This document shows, one piece after another, positions 35,590 through 48,490 of a stretch of 64,000 nt of DNA (position 1 is its first letter; each line of letters starts with the position of its first letter). The DNA is taken from positions 116,773,523 to 116,837,522 of the forward strand of contig CM066730.1 of the NCBI GenBank assembly GCA_033961575.1, written 5' to 3'. Position numbers and translations under genes: made by a program. The notes beneath the pieces were generated by a model. It was not told the origin of the DNA and made no database searches. It was given only the letters and a program-made list of their open reading frames with translations. This stretch comes from Aselliscus stoliczkanus. Taxonomy: Eukaryota; Chordata; Mammalia; Chiroptera; Hipposideridae.

Positions 35590-37400
35590 AACAGTGCAAA
35601 ACAGACCCACTGCACCTCAGCATGAAGAAGGCGAGGCCAACACACTCTTAAGACTGATGGGTCCTTCTTCCTGCTTGTTGGCTTCATAAGAACCCACTTT
35701 GCTCCTAAATGTGTTTTAATATAGTACAACTGGAGAAAAGAGATCACAATTTAAAACTAAGTTTGTTGGGAGCTGCCACTCACCAGGCCTGGGAAGTTAC
35801 ACCTGTGTCTAAGAAGGGGTCACCACCCACCCTCCCGCTGATTCAGGGACTCCAACACAGGCTAAGAGCAGCAGCCAGAGATGGAGGGGTAACTGTGCGA
35901 AGGGGAGAAGAGGACACAGTGAAAGAAAACAGGCAGTTATAACTGTGAGGACAAGGACAGGAGTTAGAATGTTCTGCAGGGCAGAGCCTCCACGGGCCCT
36001 GGGCTTGTGGCTGAACCTGACCATTCACCCAGGCTTGGCTTTGAGCAATGTGAAGACCAAGACAGGAGTTTGCTTTCTCTTCAGCCCTTAGTCCCCTCCT
36101 TTTAAACCTTATCTCTTAAGGAAAGGATGAAAATGACTTGATATAAAACTTGCAGAGGCTGAAGCGCTGCTTACTTACTGGGTGGTTTATGTTTCCTACA
36201 CACTAATTCCTCCATGTCTCAACATGTAGTGAATCTTTTTTCTCCAAGAGTCTTATGCAAGAAGACTCAAACAAGAAAAACCTCCTTATGAACAAAACAG
36301 CACCCCTGAAAGACTTTGAAATCCATGCCAAGTGTGATATTGAACTTGAAATTCAAACATAGTGCTGTTATTATTATCTTCTGCTTCTAAGAGGAACTCC
36401 CAGTACTACCCTCACTTACCTACATAAAGAAAAAATGTGCTTACTCATAAGTACTTTTCACAGATAGTTTCTTTAAATGACAATTTTTAAAGAGTGCTAT
36501 GAATAAATAGACTGATGAGGTTTATATTCTGCACAAATACTCCTCATTTTATCAAAATGAAAACTAATCTACTTAAGTGCATTTCTTTAATACACCTTTT
36601 CAAAGCTCTAATTTATGCAGCTAATGGAAATGTAAGGAAAATGATTTCTGCTAGTTCATTTACATCATTAAAATCACTTGCATAGCCATATATTATATTT
36701 GTTTCCTTTTTTCCAAACTCTCTGGGTTTGGAAACTTTTTGGCTTTTAACCAGTGACTAAACTCTTTTGTCTGAGATTCTACAATTATAATAAGTTGTTG
36801 ATCTGATAGTGGTGGTATCTGGAAGAAACAAAAATTTCAGTTTTTGGTCCTATACTTTGAGTTCTATTCATATATCAGGTATCCTTTTGATTGCAAAAAC
36901 AGGAACCAACTCATGCTGCTTAAATGAAAAAGAAAAGGAACAGGAGTGTCATAGAACCCAAGGGTGTGTAGATTACCATGCCTAAGGAACAGCCTGGAAC
37001 CAAGCGTTGGAAAGTCCCATGTTATCCAAAGAATTTTAGTTACTTTTCATCTGAGTTTCCCCAGTGTGCTTATTTTATTCTCATCTCCCTCTACAAACTG
37101 TTTTTCTTCCCCTTTTGCTACTTCTGTTTATATGGTACAAATATGACTGCTTGTAGTTCCTAAGTGTATATATCAAGGTCTCTCTCTTTCTCCCATTTAC
37201 AGATTCTCTGGGAAGGGACTCAACTGGCCCAGCCTGGAATTATATGCCAACCCTTAAACCATTCACATCTGGCCAAAAGCTGGGATCTAGGGAGAGGATT
37301 TTGATTGGTCCATTCTGGGTCAGGTGCTTTGAAGGAACCAATTTTGATCAGGAGTGGAATTGGGTGTGCCAGGAACCTCACCTGTGTAGCCATGTAGCTG
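35590..37400. other. Intron 2 stretch, nothing recognised
   Basis: No exon, RNA gene or nameable repeat. Mixed base composition, AT-rich from about 36150 on. Confidence 0.45.
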
Positions 37401-37408
37401 AAGGGAGG

Positions 37409-37458
37409 GTGTGTGTGTGTGTGAGTGTGTGTGTGTGTGTGTGTGTGCGTGCACACAC
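37409..37458. repeat. (GT)n microsatellite, interrupted
   Basis: GT units with a single GA interruption near 37423, ending in gcgtgcacacacgc. Confidence 0.95.
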
Positions 37459-37459
37459 G

Positions 37460-39480
37460 CTCTTGCAGACAGATGAGGAGAAACTGAGACAGAATCAGAG
37501 CTAGAGACAAAGGATGCGATACTTAATTACTCCAAATCTGACACAGAAACAAAGAGATTGAGAGGGGTGCAGGTAGAAACAATCACCAGAGAAAAGGGAA
37601 TCTCTGATTTATAGGTGTCCATTTTAATCCCCAAACACGATGCTGTACACACTGAATGACCTGAAAGTGTAGAGGTGGAAGCTTGGAGAATGACACAGGG
37701 GTGAGTCATTGAGAATTTTCTAGAATGGCATGGGGCTTCATCCATTATTCTTTTCCACTAAAAGCCAAACTCCACTTCAGTGAAATTCAAGGACCTTCCA
37801 GCTTTTTAGTTTTAACGGGGTTTTGTTGTTTCAACTTTTTTTTTTAACTAAAAAATAATGAGTAAACATATATTTGTCATAAGGCACCATTTTATTAAAT
37901 TAATAAGTAAAACATTATATGTCATAAGGCACCACTGTTTTGCAAACCTCTCAGGCATATAAAGATTTCCATAATTATGCGTTATTTTAAGTAGGATTTA
38001 ATCTCTGTCACAAAAATGGGAAATGGAGTTGCAGGCATTCATTTTTGACCTGTGATCTAGAAAGAAAAGATATAGACCTCAATGAATACTTGGCTATTTT
38101 TGTCTCCAAGCGTTGCTTAGATCACTGTTGAGAACTGAGGGATAACATTTTTAATAAAAGTAGCAGTTGCTGTTGCTTCACAAGGAAGTCCCAGCAGGTA
38201 TGGAAATGGGTCACAGACATGAAGACAAAGGCTTTTGATTGCTCAGCAGAGGGTCAGCTGTGAATAAAATGTTTCTGTATTCCTGTGTCTTCAGCCACCG
38301 TTTTCAGCAAACGGGGTCTCCATTCCAGCAATCCCTGAGCAAACATAATGTCCCTAACAAAGCATGCAATACTTAGTTACTCCACAAAATCCTGGCAAGG
38401 TGTTTACTCCTTTGGTTGTGCCTTTTCTTAAACAAAATTGTTTTAATAAGACATCTGCTTTGCTTTTAAGAGCACTACTTAATGCCCTGTCAAAGTCTGA
38501 AGACAGAAGTTTTTTCATTCTCAGTGAGTAAACTGTACAGGAAATTTTCCCCATAAAATGGAACTTTTTTGATCTTAAAGTTTCTCACAAATCTGAGATT
38601 GTTCTGTTAGTCTTAGGATACATTTTCTTGTAACTTTCTTATACATTTGGTACTCATGCATGGGAGTTTGTCCTTTGTATAAGTAAATGGCATGCCCTAA
38701 AACTTCTGGGTCATTTCCTCTTTAGACCGGTTAGCATTCATCTGCTGTTTTGTTGTTGTTGTAGTTTGTTAAAAAGTCTACTGCTAAGATATTTTGTGAA
38801 CAACCATTAAGCTGTTTCTCCAGTGCTTTGTAACAAATTTTCAGGCGATGCTGTTTAATTCTAGGACCAGCATATATTTGAGGATTGTCACTTTCTCTTA
38901 GTTAGGTCCTCTTGCCTCTAAAGTGGAGCTAATGATGATCATTCCATTTTACAAGTGCTTTTAGTTTCCTCATTAACATTAATGCTAATTAAGATTCACT
39001 TAACCCTTCTGTGTCTCAATTTCTTCATCTATGAAATGAGACAATTAGAAACCACAGAAATGGCTATTCACATGAGACCTATAGTTTTAAGATTTTGTTC
39101 TAATTTTCTAAATTAAGCCCTAAATAAGCTATTATGGTTAGTTGAAAATGAAATGTTATTTCTTCCCTAGAGTACAATGTATAATTTTTTTTAGAGAAAG
39201 GTATGTAATAGTTTTGAACTTTAGAACTTTACATTTCATTTTCTGACTACCTTTAGACAACTTTTGAATATTTTATAAATATGAGTGGTTTTTATGAAGT
39301 CAAAAAAATAATTCATGAATTTATATTGCTTAATTATTTTAATGTTTGATGAAGAATCTTATACTCAGCAAAATTGTAAAATGGTTTTTTAAGTAAAAAA
39401 ATAAGAAGTGGTGTTCATAAGACACCACAAAAATTAAATAGCAAATGAACCACCCAATTTACATTTTGTGATCAGGTTGC
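37460..39480. other. AT-rich intron 2 stretch with a short direct repeat
   Basis: Apart from a 45-bp-spaced direct repeat of gtcataaggcacca (37876 and 37921) and a small MIR-core-like phrase near 39000-39060 (cttcatctatgaaatgag), I recognise nothing. Confidence 0.4.
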
Positions 39481-39489
39481 TCGGCAAGT

Positions 39490-40665
39490 AGATTAAAGAG
39501 AAAGCTATAGACAGTGCATATGTGGATGCCAAGAAAGCCTTTGATAATTGGACATAATATCCTGGCAATTGATTAGAACTGTGGGCAGGGTGATAGGACA
39601 GCCAGGAGATCCACCAATAACAGGACAGTTACACCTGAATGCTGGTGATTTGGGGCAGGCTTGGTGTCAGCTTGGCAAGAATCGCAAGGACTGCCAAAGA
39701 ACTCTGCACTTGGTCTGTGTTTCCTCAGCAAAAGAACAAAGACTTGGAGAAGATGTAAAAAACATTACTTGTAGGTGGCAAAATATGTAGGGGGCAAAAG
39801 GAGGGAAGAAGAGTTAATACGTTAGGTAGGAGGTTCCAGATTCAAACAGCTGTCAACAGAGTAGAATGATGTGACAAAACAAACAAGAACAGCATTTTAT
39901 AAGAATAGATACGGTCATTAGGTTTAGATAAAACACATGCACATGCACACACACAGCAACTATACAACCAGAAAGATAAGACAGACCTCCTTAAAAGCAA
40001 TGCGTATTTGGGCAGAAGAAAAAAGACCTCATGGTTTTTGCTGACCAGCAGTACTGTAGTGTAGAGGGCACCATGCTGTGCAATTGTCAGAGAGGGAACT
40101 GCAATCAGAGGCATAGTAATCAAATGTGAAGCATCCAGAGTTAGGGAGCAAATTGTCCCGCTTTCTCTGGACACAGATAAATCCCCAGTGGCACCATAAG
40201 ACGAGCTCTGAACATCACATTTTGAGAGGAATCTTGTCAGTATAGCCTGTACCTACAGAAAAGTGACTGGGGTTTTGAAGACTCCAGAACAGATGAAGGA
40301 ATTAGGGAAGTGTCACCAAAGAAGAGAATAAATGAGGACATAACAGTTGTTATCTTAAAACAGTTTAAGAACTGTTACTTGAAAAGGGAATTATAGGTTA
40401 GAGGTTTACCAGTTAAAGCTAGGATCAAGGTGTGGAAATTACATAAAGGATATTTTAACTCATTATCAGAAGAGTTTTCTAGAAATGAGAACTGTTTTCC
40501 AATGGAGCTGGCTGCCTTGTGCGGTGGGGGTGAGCTCCCCCTTGTTGGAGGTGTCAGATGGATGTTGGATGACCCTTGTGTGCAGTGTTACTTAGGGATT
40601 ATTTCATGGGGTGGGAGGATAGATAAACTGTAAGAGCTCTTGCAAGTCTCAGAGTCTGTGAGTCT
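39490..40665 (+). mobile_element. L3/CR1 LINE relic, sense
   Basis: At about 39528 the translation reads AKKAFDN, a decayed form of the (F/A)xKAFD reverse-transcriptase motif. About 700 bp on, the CR1-type 3' region follows in order: agacagatgaaggaattag-like sequence near 40290, ggacataacagttgttatc, ggagctggctgccttg, gtgagctcccccttgttgg, gttggatgacc and gcaagtctcagagtctgtg. It is an ancient element in sense orientation with no usable frame. Confidence 0.65.
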
Positions 40666-41054
40666 ACAAAAAAATGTGTTACTAGATTTATTGATATTTT
40701 TAATAAGCATGGGACAATGATTTGATCTCATTGGAACTGGGCACAAGCATTAACTATTTTAATTTCATGGGTGTGTATCATCTACATAAAGCAAAACCAT
40801 CCTGCCAAGGATACATTAGTGCTGGCTGGGCTAATTAGAATTGCCAAACACATAGGATGAGTCATAATGAAAGCTCCATTTGGTCAAAACTAGGAACTGT
40901 GAAACTGAGATTCCAGGTAATGGGAATATCATTACGGTTCATCTGTCTTCTTGTTTGCTCTTGGCCCCTACCTGGTAACCAAAGAGTCAAATTCTGTTTT
41001 GTTAGTATTTAAAGGTCTTCTTGCATTTGGACAAATATCTACACATTTCTTTAG

Positions 41055-41225
41055 AACATTCTTTCATTCATTCATTTGATCATTCACTCACGAATACATA
41101 TTGGTTAAGTGTCTGCTTTATGTCAGGCACTGTGCTAAGAACTGGGAATGCAAAAGTGAATCAGCTCCGTATACTCTTAGTCCTTGAAGTACATATGGTC
41201 TAGTAGAAAAAAACAGGCATGAAAA
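41055..41225 (-). mobile_element. L2 LINE 3' end, antisense
   Basis: Antisense L2 terminus: tttcattcattcatttgatc, gtctgctttatgtcagg, cactgtgctaagaactggg and acatatggtctagtag. Confidence 0.75.
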
Positions 41226-41534
41226 TGAAAAAAACACTTGCATCATTGCTAGTGCTGTCGTCGAGTTGTGCTGAATGGAGAAGGCTTAGTGTGCTACTTC
41301 AGCCACTCAGGTATTTTTCACTTAGTTCCATCGGTACAGCCATATCCTAAAAGACTAAATTTATTTTTAAAATTATCATTCCTCTGGGATTACTTAGAAA
41401 ACAACAGCTAGTTTCTGCATCTCAAATAACTGGTTTCTTAGTATTTTTCCACCCCTTCTCAGACCCCTGACTTTGATTTTGACCATCTTTAAGGCTGGAG
41501 AGCAGGGTCGGCAGCAAGAATGGCTATCATGCCG

Positions 41535-41775
41535 TGTCTTGCTGTGCCGAGCGCTGCTCTGGGTACTTAATACATCATCAGTCACGTAACCCCAGGAGGT
41601 GGTTATTTTTACTATTTCCATGTTACAGATGAGGTAGCTGAGGTACAGGTTGGCTCAGTAGGTTAAATAAAAAGTGCCCAAGGGTACCCAAAAGCAAGTG
41701 GTAGATCTGGAATTTGAACCCAGCCTTGTGGCCTTCGAGGCCATGCTGTTAAAACACTGTATGGTATCGCCTCTC
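41535..41775 (-). mobile_element. MIR SINE, antisense
   Basis: Near full-length antisense MIR: gtgccgagcgctgctctggg, cacgtaaccccaggaggtgg, ttacagatgaggtagctgag, gtacccaaaagcaagtgg and aatttgaacccagcc. Confidence 0.88.
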
Positions 41776-41939
41776 TGAGCATCGCCCTTGTAGGTTTTTC
41801 CAAACAGCAGATCACAAAAGGCCTTTCGTGGAGTGATCATAGGACAACATGATGGTCCTGTTGCTCCAAAGGGCCTTAGATCTAGACTCACCAACCACAG
41901 GAGGGAGATTTTACTGTCTGTGCTACAGATGGAAAACAA

Positions 41940-42780
41940 GGAGACGCTCTAAAGAGTTTAAGTAAATTACCTAAGTTTACCTAACTAGTAAATTCTTCAG
42001 TCTGCATATATGATTAGGTAAAAATACCAAAGTAATCATTGTACACAGTAATAAGCAAATACATTTGCTTCAGGAAAATAAAAACTGATATGTTGAAAGA
42101 GGAAGTGTTTTATGATTATTCTATGGGTGAGGGCCTAAGGGTAAGATGAGCTTTTAAGTATTTGAGTATCATGATACCTTTAGTTACACAGTTTATGTGA
42201 GACAGCATCCCAGACTCCATGTAGTCATCCTTTATTAAGTTTAGAGTGTTTGATTTATCCAGTATCCTGGACTAAGGTAAATAGATGGTCTCTAATTCAA
42301 AAACAGCCTCCTTTAAACTTTGAATGATCTTTCTCAACATCTGTATATATATATGATTTAGATATCTCTTCGTCAATGATTAACAATCTACAAATTATTT
42401 ATTGTTGTTTACACATGTTGACTTACTAATCTCATTTGATTACTAGAATAGTAAAAGTAACTTTTAAACAGTGGTTTCTTTCAAACTATGATATGATTTA
42501 TATGTGTTGGATTAACCCAAATGTGGAAACATGTGGACTATAAGAAAAGCCTCAGACTAGTCTGTTTCAGATTATAATAAACCATCCCAAATCAGAAGAG
42601 AAATCCTTGGCTTCCCAGGTACCTGTGATAACATGGTTTTACAGTTCCTTTGGGTGAAATGTGCATTGGGCATTGTCCTAGCTTGCTGTTATTGTAGCTC
42701 CATGGTATGCCTCATCTCAAAGGTGTTTGGTATATTTATATATTAAGTGTTTGGCCAGCTGCTGGTGGGACAAACTGAGA
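41940..42780. other. AT-rich intron 2 stretch, nothing recognised
   Basis: No exon, RNA gene or nameable repeat. Confidence 0.45.
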
Positions 42781-42784
42781 GAAT

Positions 42785-43060
42785 TCTTCCTCCATAATAA
42801 TTCCATTTCTGCATTTCCTTCATGACTCCCCTCAAATCCTATCTTCTCAATCAGGTCTTCTCCACCCTGCAGAGATTTCTTCTCTGAGTTCTTTATCATT
42901 CGCCCACTCCATTCATTTGATAGATGTCATTTACTACCTTACGATAATTATTTTTATCTGTGTGCCCTCTTTGCTGTCCTAGAGTGCAAATGCTTTAAGG
43001 TCAGGAATTGTCTCTTAAACCATTTGTTTTCCCAGTACTTATTACAGAGAGTAATAACTG
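42785..43060 (+). mobile_element. L2 LINE 3' end, sense
   Basis: Sense L2: catgactcccctcaaatcc, caggtcttctccaccctgc, tttatctgtgtgccctc, gagtgcaaatgctttaagg and tcaggaattgtctcttaa. Confidence 0.75.
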
Positions 43061-43064
43061 CATT

Positions 43065-44250
43065 GATGATGATAGGAAGAAACAAGAAAAAAAGAACATT
43101 AGCATTTTGTACTGGTATTCTAAGATGAAGAGGGGCAGACTTATGATTGGCAGCAGAGATTGGAACCATGATTGTCCTCGCTCATAGGATGGTTAGGCAA
43201 TGCAGCACTATTAGCATAGGCCATCCTCATATTTAACCTTGCTGCTTGCTTTCCTGGATAAAGTAACGGAAACTAAGTTCAATCTAATTTTCAGTAGAAA
43301 CAATGTCTTAAAAGGGAACTATGTTCCCACCCAAGGGGCTGGGATGTTCAGTCTTTCTCTAAAGAAAATTTTTACCAATACTCTTATTTTATCAACTCTG
43401 AATTTAATATTTATACATAACATAAAACACGGGTATGTATTTAAAGCGTGCCTGTAGTGTGTATAGATGTATATGTATCATACACAGTAAATAGAGTAAG
43501 CAATTGCATGTTTTAAAATTTAATTTAGTTTGTTTTCAAATACAGAGGTGTAAGAGGTATATAGAGTTCTGGGAAAGGACTGAGGGGTTTTAAAGAAATA
43601 ACCAGAAGAAACAGAGACTTGCTTCTAACACCTTTTGCAGGAACTGGCCTTAGGCAGGTGAGGCTCACGGTTTGGGAGGAGGCCGTTGGAAGTTATCCCA
43701 CATATTAGCTAGGGTAACAAAGGTGTAATTAGCCAAGAATAAATCAATGAAAAATCACTGCAAATCAAATTGCTGTGAGTCCAGAATTGCCTATAAAGCA
43801 ATCAACTATATGTGGGTGAATAGGCTTTTATGAATGACCTGGAGCCATATGTATCAGCTGTGCTCGTGACAAAGTATATTTTGAATTCCAACTAGCCACC
43901 TTTCAAAGTTTGGAAGCAGAATTGGCAATTGAATAAGTTCCTAAGGTGGGTCTCCTGTGGTACCATAGCCTTGTACTTACCTAAATGGCACAGAGAGGGC
44001 TAATCCACTGACGGAGTCTGATTTGACAGTAAGCATCTGAAGAGCCATGGAAGCATGGAATGGGGAACATCTGAGTCAGCCTGAGGGGAGTGACTGGGGA
44101 GAGGTTTGCAGAGACAGTAATAAACGAGCGGGGCTTCAAAGAATGAGGAAGAGATCAGCAGGCAGTCAAGGTGGCAGAAGGAAGGATGTGAAGGAAGTGT
44201 GGGTGTCAGAACTAAGTTGCCTCCTTCCTTTCTCTGGCCTGCCCTCTCTC
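43065..44250. other. Intron 2 stretch, nothing recognised
   Basis: No exon, RNA gene or nameable repeat up to the GT microsatellite. Confidence 0.45.
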
Positions 44251-44255
44251 TGGAT

Positions 44256-44256
<1 letters not shown>

Positions 44257-44304
<48 letters not shown>
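44257..44304. repeat. (GT)n microsatellite
   Basis: About 24 uninterrupted GT units. The Cys-Val frame across it is an artefact. Confidence 0.97.
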
Positions 44305-44306
<2 letters not shown>

Positions 44307-44873
44307 AACTAGAAGCCAACATATTTGTTTGAACTGAGGACTTCGATACTCAATACCTGGCAAGGCCCGTTACAGTCAGAGGTTGTCCTTTGCACAGACT
44401 CAGAGTAGAAAGCCATCGCAGCCCTGAGGACAGACACCTTGACCAAGAACTTTTCTCCCTGGCCATTGCATAGGGTTGTTCTAGACATCCTGGCTCTGAT
44501 GACATTCTTTCTCCTAAGATATTATTGCCTTCGGTCAGATTTCAGTAAAGGTATTGCAGGTCTGGGGACCAGGATAAGATCTCTTTAAGGTGACTTTGGT
44601 TTAGGGCTTCACTCAAAGGGCAACCTTTTTTGCCCCTTATTTCCAGGTTCCTGTGCGATACCTTAATGGCCTCTCCTTGTACTGCTTGCAGTGTCTGTCA
44701 TCCCTTTCATTATCTTTTACCCATATTCTATTTTCACATCCTCCCACCTTCCTTTGCCTTCTTCGGTTTTCATCCTTACTATATACTTAAGCCATCCATT
44801 CCCTCATGTCAAACTTTGAAAATTTGCTCAATGCAAAATATATGTTTCCAAATAAGGAGGGGTTTTTTTTTCC

Positions 44874-45045
44874 TTTTTCTAATTGCGTAGCTTATTCATT
44901 ATAGTAAATTATTAACCAGGTCATGTTTTACCAATAGTTTTATTTTTCTTGAGTATGAATTTTTCTAGTTGCGTAGCTTATTCATTATAGTAAATTATTA
45001 ACCAGGTCATGTTTTACCAATAGTTTCATTTTTCTTGAGTATGAG
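44874..45045. repeat. 86-bp tandem duplication (two copies)
   Basis: The units 44874-44959 and 44960-45045 are aligned at a constant 86-bp offset. They share ttgcgtagcttattcattat, aattattaaccaggtcatg and tttttcttgagtatga. I see only about two substitutions between copies within the core (a/g at 44882 and 44968, and a t/c within the tagttt-atttt part). Confidence 0.95.
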
Positions 45046-45150
45046 CCTGACTGATGACATTCAGATTCTTGGGCCCTACTCCAGACTCCTGGGATCAGTC
45101 TCCGGAAGGGGATTCCACTGTGTACATGGAAAGTGTCAGTAGGTGACTTA
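45040..45150 (+). mobile_element. Possible MER5A-like hAT fragment
   Basis: gacattcagattcttgggcc, ctactccagactcctgg and gatcagtctccggaaggg resemble the central part of MER5A. Short and diverged. It begins next to the end of the tandem duplication. Confidence 0.45.
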
Positions 45151-47590
45151 AATGGTGAAGTTCCCATTTTAATGCTTACTTTCCAACTGGGGTGATGGAC
45201 AATCAGCAAATTAATCAGTTGACCTATCAAGCAATAAACAAGATAAATGCAGACAGTGAAATCAAGCAGAATGATGGTTTAAGGACTGGGAGAGCTGGGT
45301 TCTGTGATCTATGGCGCAAAGGAAGCCCTCTCCTAAAGGCACACCTGGGACGGCGACCTGAACTTTGAGAAGTAGCTGGTGAAGTCAGGAACTGGGAAAG
45401 AGCTCACGTCCGACTTGTTTACCTCCGTGTCCTGGGTAATGAGCACTATCATTGAGTCCTCACAGGGCCTCAGTAAATATTTGTTGGATGATGCATGAAA
45501 CCCTGGGATAGCAGTGTTTATACCCAGGATGTGTACAATGGAATTAAAATGAGTGCTGTTTAAATTTGAAGGGGTCATAAATTAGGTGGGATGATCCTCA
45601 CAAATAGGATACAAGCAGAATTCCTGAAGAAAAAGAGAAAATGAAGAAAACTGGATAAAGACAAGCATCTGACAATAATAGGGCATGGTGGGGGTGTGTG
45701 TGTGACAGCTAAGGGGTTGAGGAATAAAGAGAGGAAGAAAATAAGTTCATGTTTGCACCTCTAGCATCACTCAACTGCTGGTTAAAAGACTAATCGGCAA
45801 TTATTGCCATGTTGTTGGGATTTGAGTAGGCTGCTCTTCCTAGTGTTGCTTTGTATATTACAAAGTAAACAAAAAAATCTTTAGGAAACAAAGATTGTGT
45901 CACATTACTTTCCTTTAAAGAGAATTATGGTATACCAATTCTAGCTAGCTTAGGGAAAAGTTAGATATGATCAGAAGTAACAAGTGGAAGGTATTTCGTC
46001 AGAATTTTAATGGTGCTAATTCATACTCCTGCCAAGTTAAAACTATAGATGTTTGTCACTTGGATTTTTTTCCCCTCTTGGCAGGAGAAAGTATAAACAA
46101 TGCAAAGTGAGTTATTGGAGAAGCTGACTATTGAAGACTTAGCAGGGTGTACTCACAACAGAATATCTTCACATCTGTTGTGTATGTGTCCAGTGCTTGC
46201 TTAGGCTGCGTTCATGTGAGAGCTTGAAATGGAAAAAAAAAAAAAAAAAAAAAGAGGTGAATCTTTTCACCTCTGTGTCCTTGTACCAGTTTTCAGACCT
46301 CAGATGAAACTTGGAAACTGAGCTATAAACAACTTGCTTAATAACCATTTTGGTTGTTTGTTTGCTTAGTTTTTTTTAAAAATAAATATAATGGTTGGTG
46401 AACTAGTTTTCTTGTTTCATAGGACAAATTGAATTCTTTAAATTAGCCCATATAGCTATGAATTGTGTTTTCTTGTGTCCCTTCATTTATTTAATCTATA
46501 AAACAATCTCTGGCACTTACCCCCATAGAGGAAAATGTCCTCTGAGCTCTCAGAGCTTTTAATGTGCTTTTCCCCTGATGTAATTCTTCAGAGCTCTATT
46601 GACTTTATTCAACTGCCGTTCTAACTGAACTTTCTAAGCACACAGTACTTTATAATCAGCTAACTGAAGGGCAGAAGAGCTTGTCAGAGCCACAGGATTG
46701 TGGATAATTGACGGCCACCATCATGAGGGCACAAGTGAAGGGCAGCTGTCCAGTGATGTCACCCACTCTGGGGGTAACAGATGTTCACCGAAAGTGACAC
46801 AGTTATCAAGAAAAGGCAGAGGTGTGATTAGTAAGCTCCCCTTCATGAGGAAGGCAGGAAAGGCTTTGGTTTAAAAGGTTTTGAAGCTTCTGTTATTTGG
46901 AAAGTGGACTTACGTGAACTCTCAAATTATGATAATAGGTAAATGAAGGAATCCAGCAAGCCTCACTCCCATAATATGTAATCTGTGGTGGCTTCCACCT
47001 CCCCTAGCCCCTGTTTTCAAATGGGGACAGACATAATTATGCTCTGTGGGGAGGAGGAAGTGACCATTTGGGACCTTTTGTCTCAGTGTATTTCTCTTTC
47101 TTTACCTTTGTGCTTTTTGTGGCTAATGGGCAACTAATGGGCAAAAATTTTAATTAGTATTGCAATAACAAACCTTGCATTTTACACAATTGATTTTTAT
47201 TGATTCCACTTCAAGGATTATGGCATGGCTTTACCATTTCATGACTTTCTTGTACTCTTGCTGTGCATTTCCCTGTTTAGTGAACTACCTCTGGGTAAAA
47301 TGAAGTGAAATTGCCATTAAGAGATTTGTTGGCAAAGACAGTTTGACCGTCTCATTTCTCAACTACATAGGATCAGTCTTACGGTACTTCTTGCAGTGCA
47401 AATCGAGTGGATGTAAATATGTCTGTTCCCAAAATGAAACAGAAATAAATAGCTTTAGTGAGAGCTTATGATTTAAAAAAAAAGAAAAAAGGATATTCTC
47501 ATGGCAAAAAATTAAGACAACAGTAAAACATGCAAGGAAGAAGGAAAAGAATTAGTTTTGACTCATGCGGTCTGGAGATTATATCTGCTA
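45150..47590. other. Repeat-poor intron 2 block
   Basis: About 2.4 kb in which I recognise no transposon apart from a 21-base poly-A at 46233-46253. No coding frame stands out. Lack of recognisable repeats makes it a candidate for conserved non-coding sequence, which only an alignment could show. Confidence 0.4.
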
Positions 47591-47599
47591 GGATATTTG

Positions 47600-47900
47600 G
47601 ATACTTGGGAATCTTTTCCAAGTGCACACATGCATGCTTAAGTTGTATTTTTTAATCAGAATGGAATCACACTATTCATAGTCTTTTGCAACCTTTTTTG
47701 TAAAGTCAGCAATATATTATGAAAATCTTTTATAAATATTATTGTTTTCAATAGCTGTTTTAATAATCAGTATGATGATTGTTTTCAGTAATATAATTTT
47801 CAATCAATATTATTATTGATTTTAATATTATTGTTTTCAATTATTTCAGTATTGTTTCAACAATATTGTTTATATTGAAAACACTGTAATAATAGCTGCA
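47600..47900 (-). mobile_element. Possible old L1 fragment and AT-rich low-complexity tract
   Basis: 47650-47700 (agaatggaatcacactattcat) resembles antisense old L1. 47740-47900 is a low-complexity tract with many ATTATTG and CAATATT words, including the perfect palindrome aacaatattgtt. Confidence 0.35.
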
Positions 47901-47999
47901 CTGCCATAGGTATTCTTAACATTTCTATCCTTTTAAAAACCCCAACCATGGTGACCCCGTATAGGACAGTAATTCTACCTGTCATTGAGACCATTAGGC

Positions 48000-48135
48000 A
48001 GTATGCCCTTACAGTATCTTGTGTACACCCTGCCTGGTAATCATTAGTTTCTCTGTCTTTGTCTTGTTATCCCCAGTGATTAGCACAGTGCCTGACACTT
48101 AACAAATGCTCACTGTATGTTAGTTAAATAAATAT
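48000..48135 (+). mobile_element. L2 LINE 3' terminus, sense
   Basis: cagtgattagcacagtgcc, tgacacttaacaaatgctca and ctgtatgttagttaaataaat form the L2 3' tail. Confidence 0.65.
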
Positions 48136-48329
48136 CGAATATCTGAGAGCGTCCTGGATGCCCCATCTCCAGATATCAGTTTCTGTTGGAATCATGGGAT
48201 GTGCATCTTAAATTTACCAGTAAATTCTTTCTCTCACTTGGCACCAGACAGAGCACCTATTTTTGCCTTTCTTCTCAGTTATCTGGACTATACATGGGCC
48301 ACAATGAAAGGAAGCTATGAGTGCAGCTC

Positions 48330-48490
48330 AGAATCATCAAATGTGAGAGCCAAAGGGGACCTAGTAGTAGGTCATTCAGTCCAACCTCATTAGTGTATGG
48401 ATGAAGAAACTGGGAGCAGAGAAATAGCATTAACTTTTAAAAAGCATATTCTAGTCCAGTGGTCTGGATTTGAATCAAGACCTCTTCTTC
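48330..48490 (-). mobile_element. Possible MIR-class SINE, antisense
   Basis: ggtcattcagtccaacctcatt, ggatgaagaaactgggagc and gatttgaatcaagacctc follow the antisense order of MIR-like SINEs. The middle is diverged. Confidence 0.5.

Noticed and set aside
44047..44337. 96-residue frame ending in Cys-Val repeats
   Set aside because: The end is a GT microsatellite and the remainder has no family resemblance.
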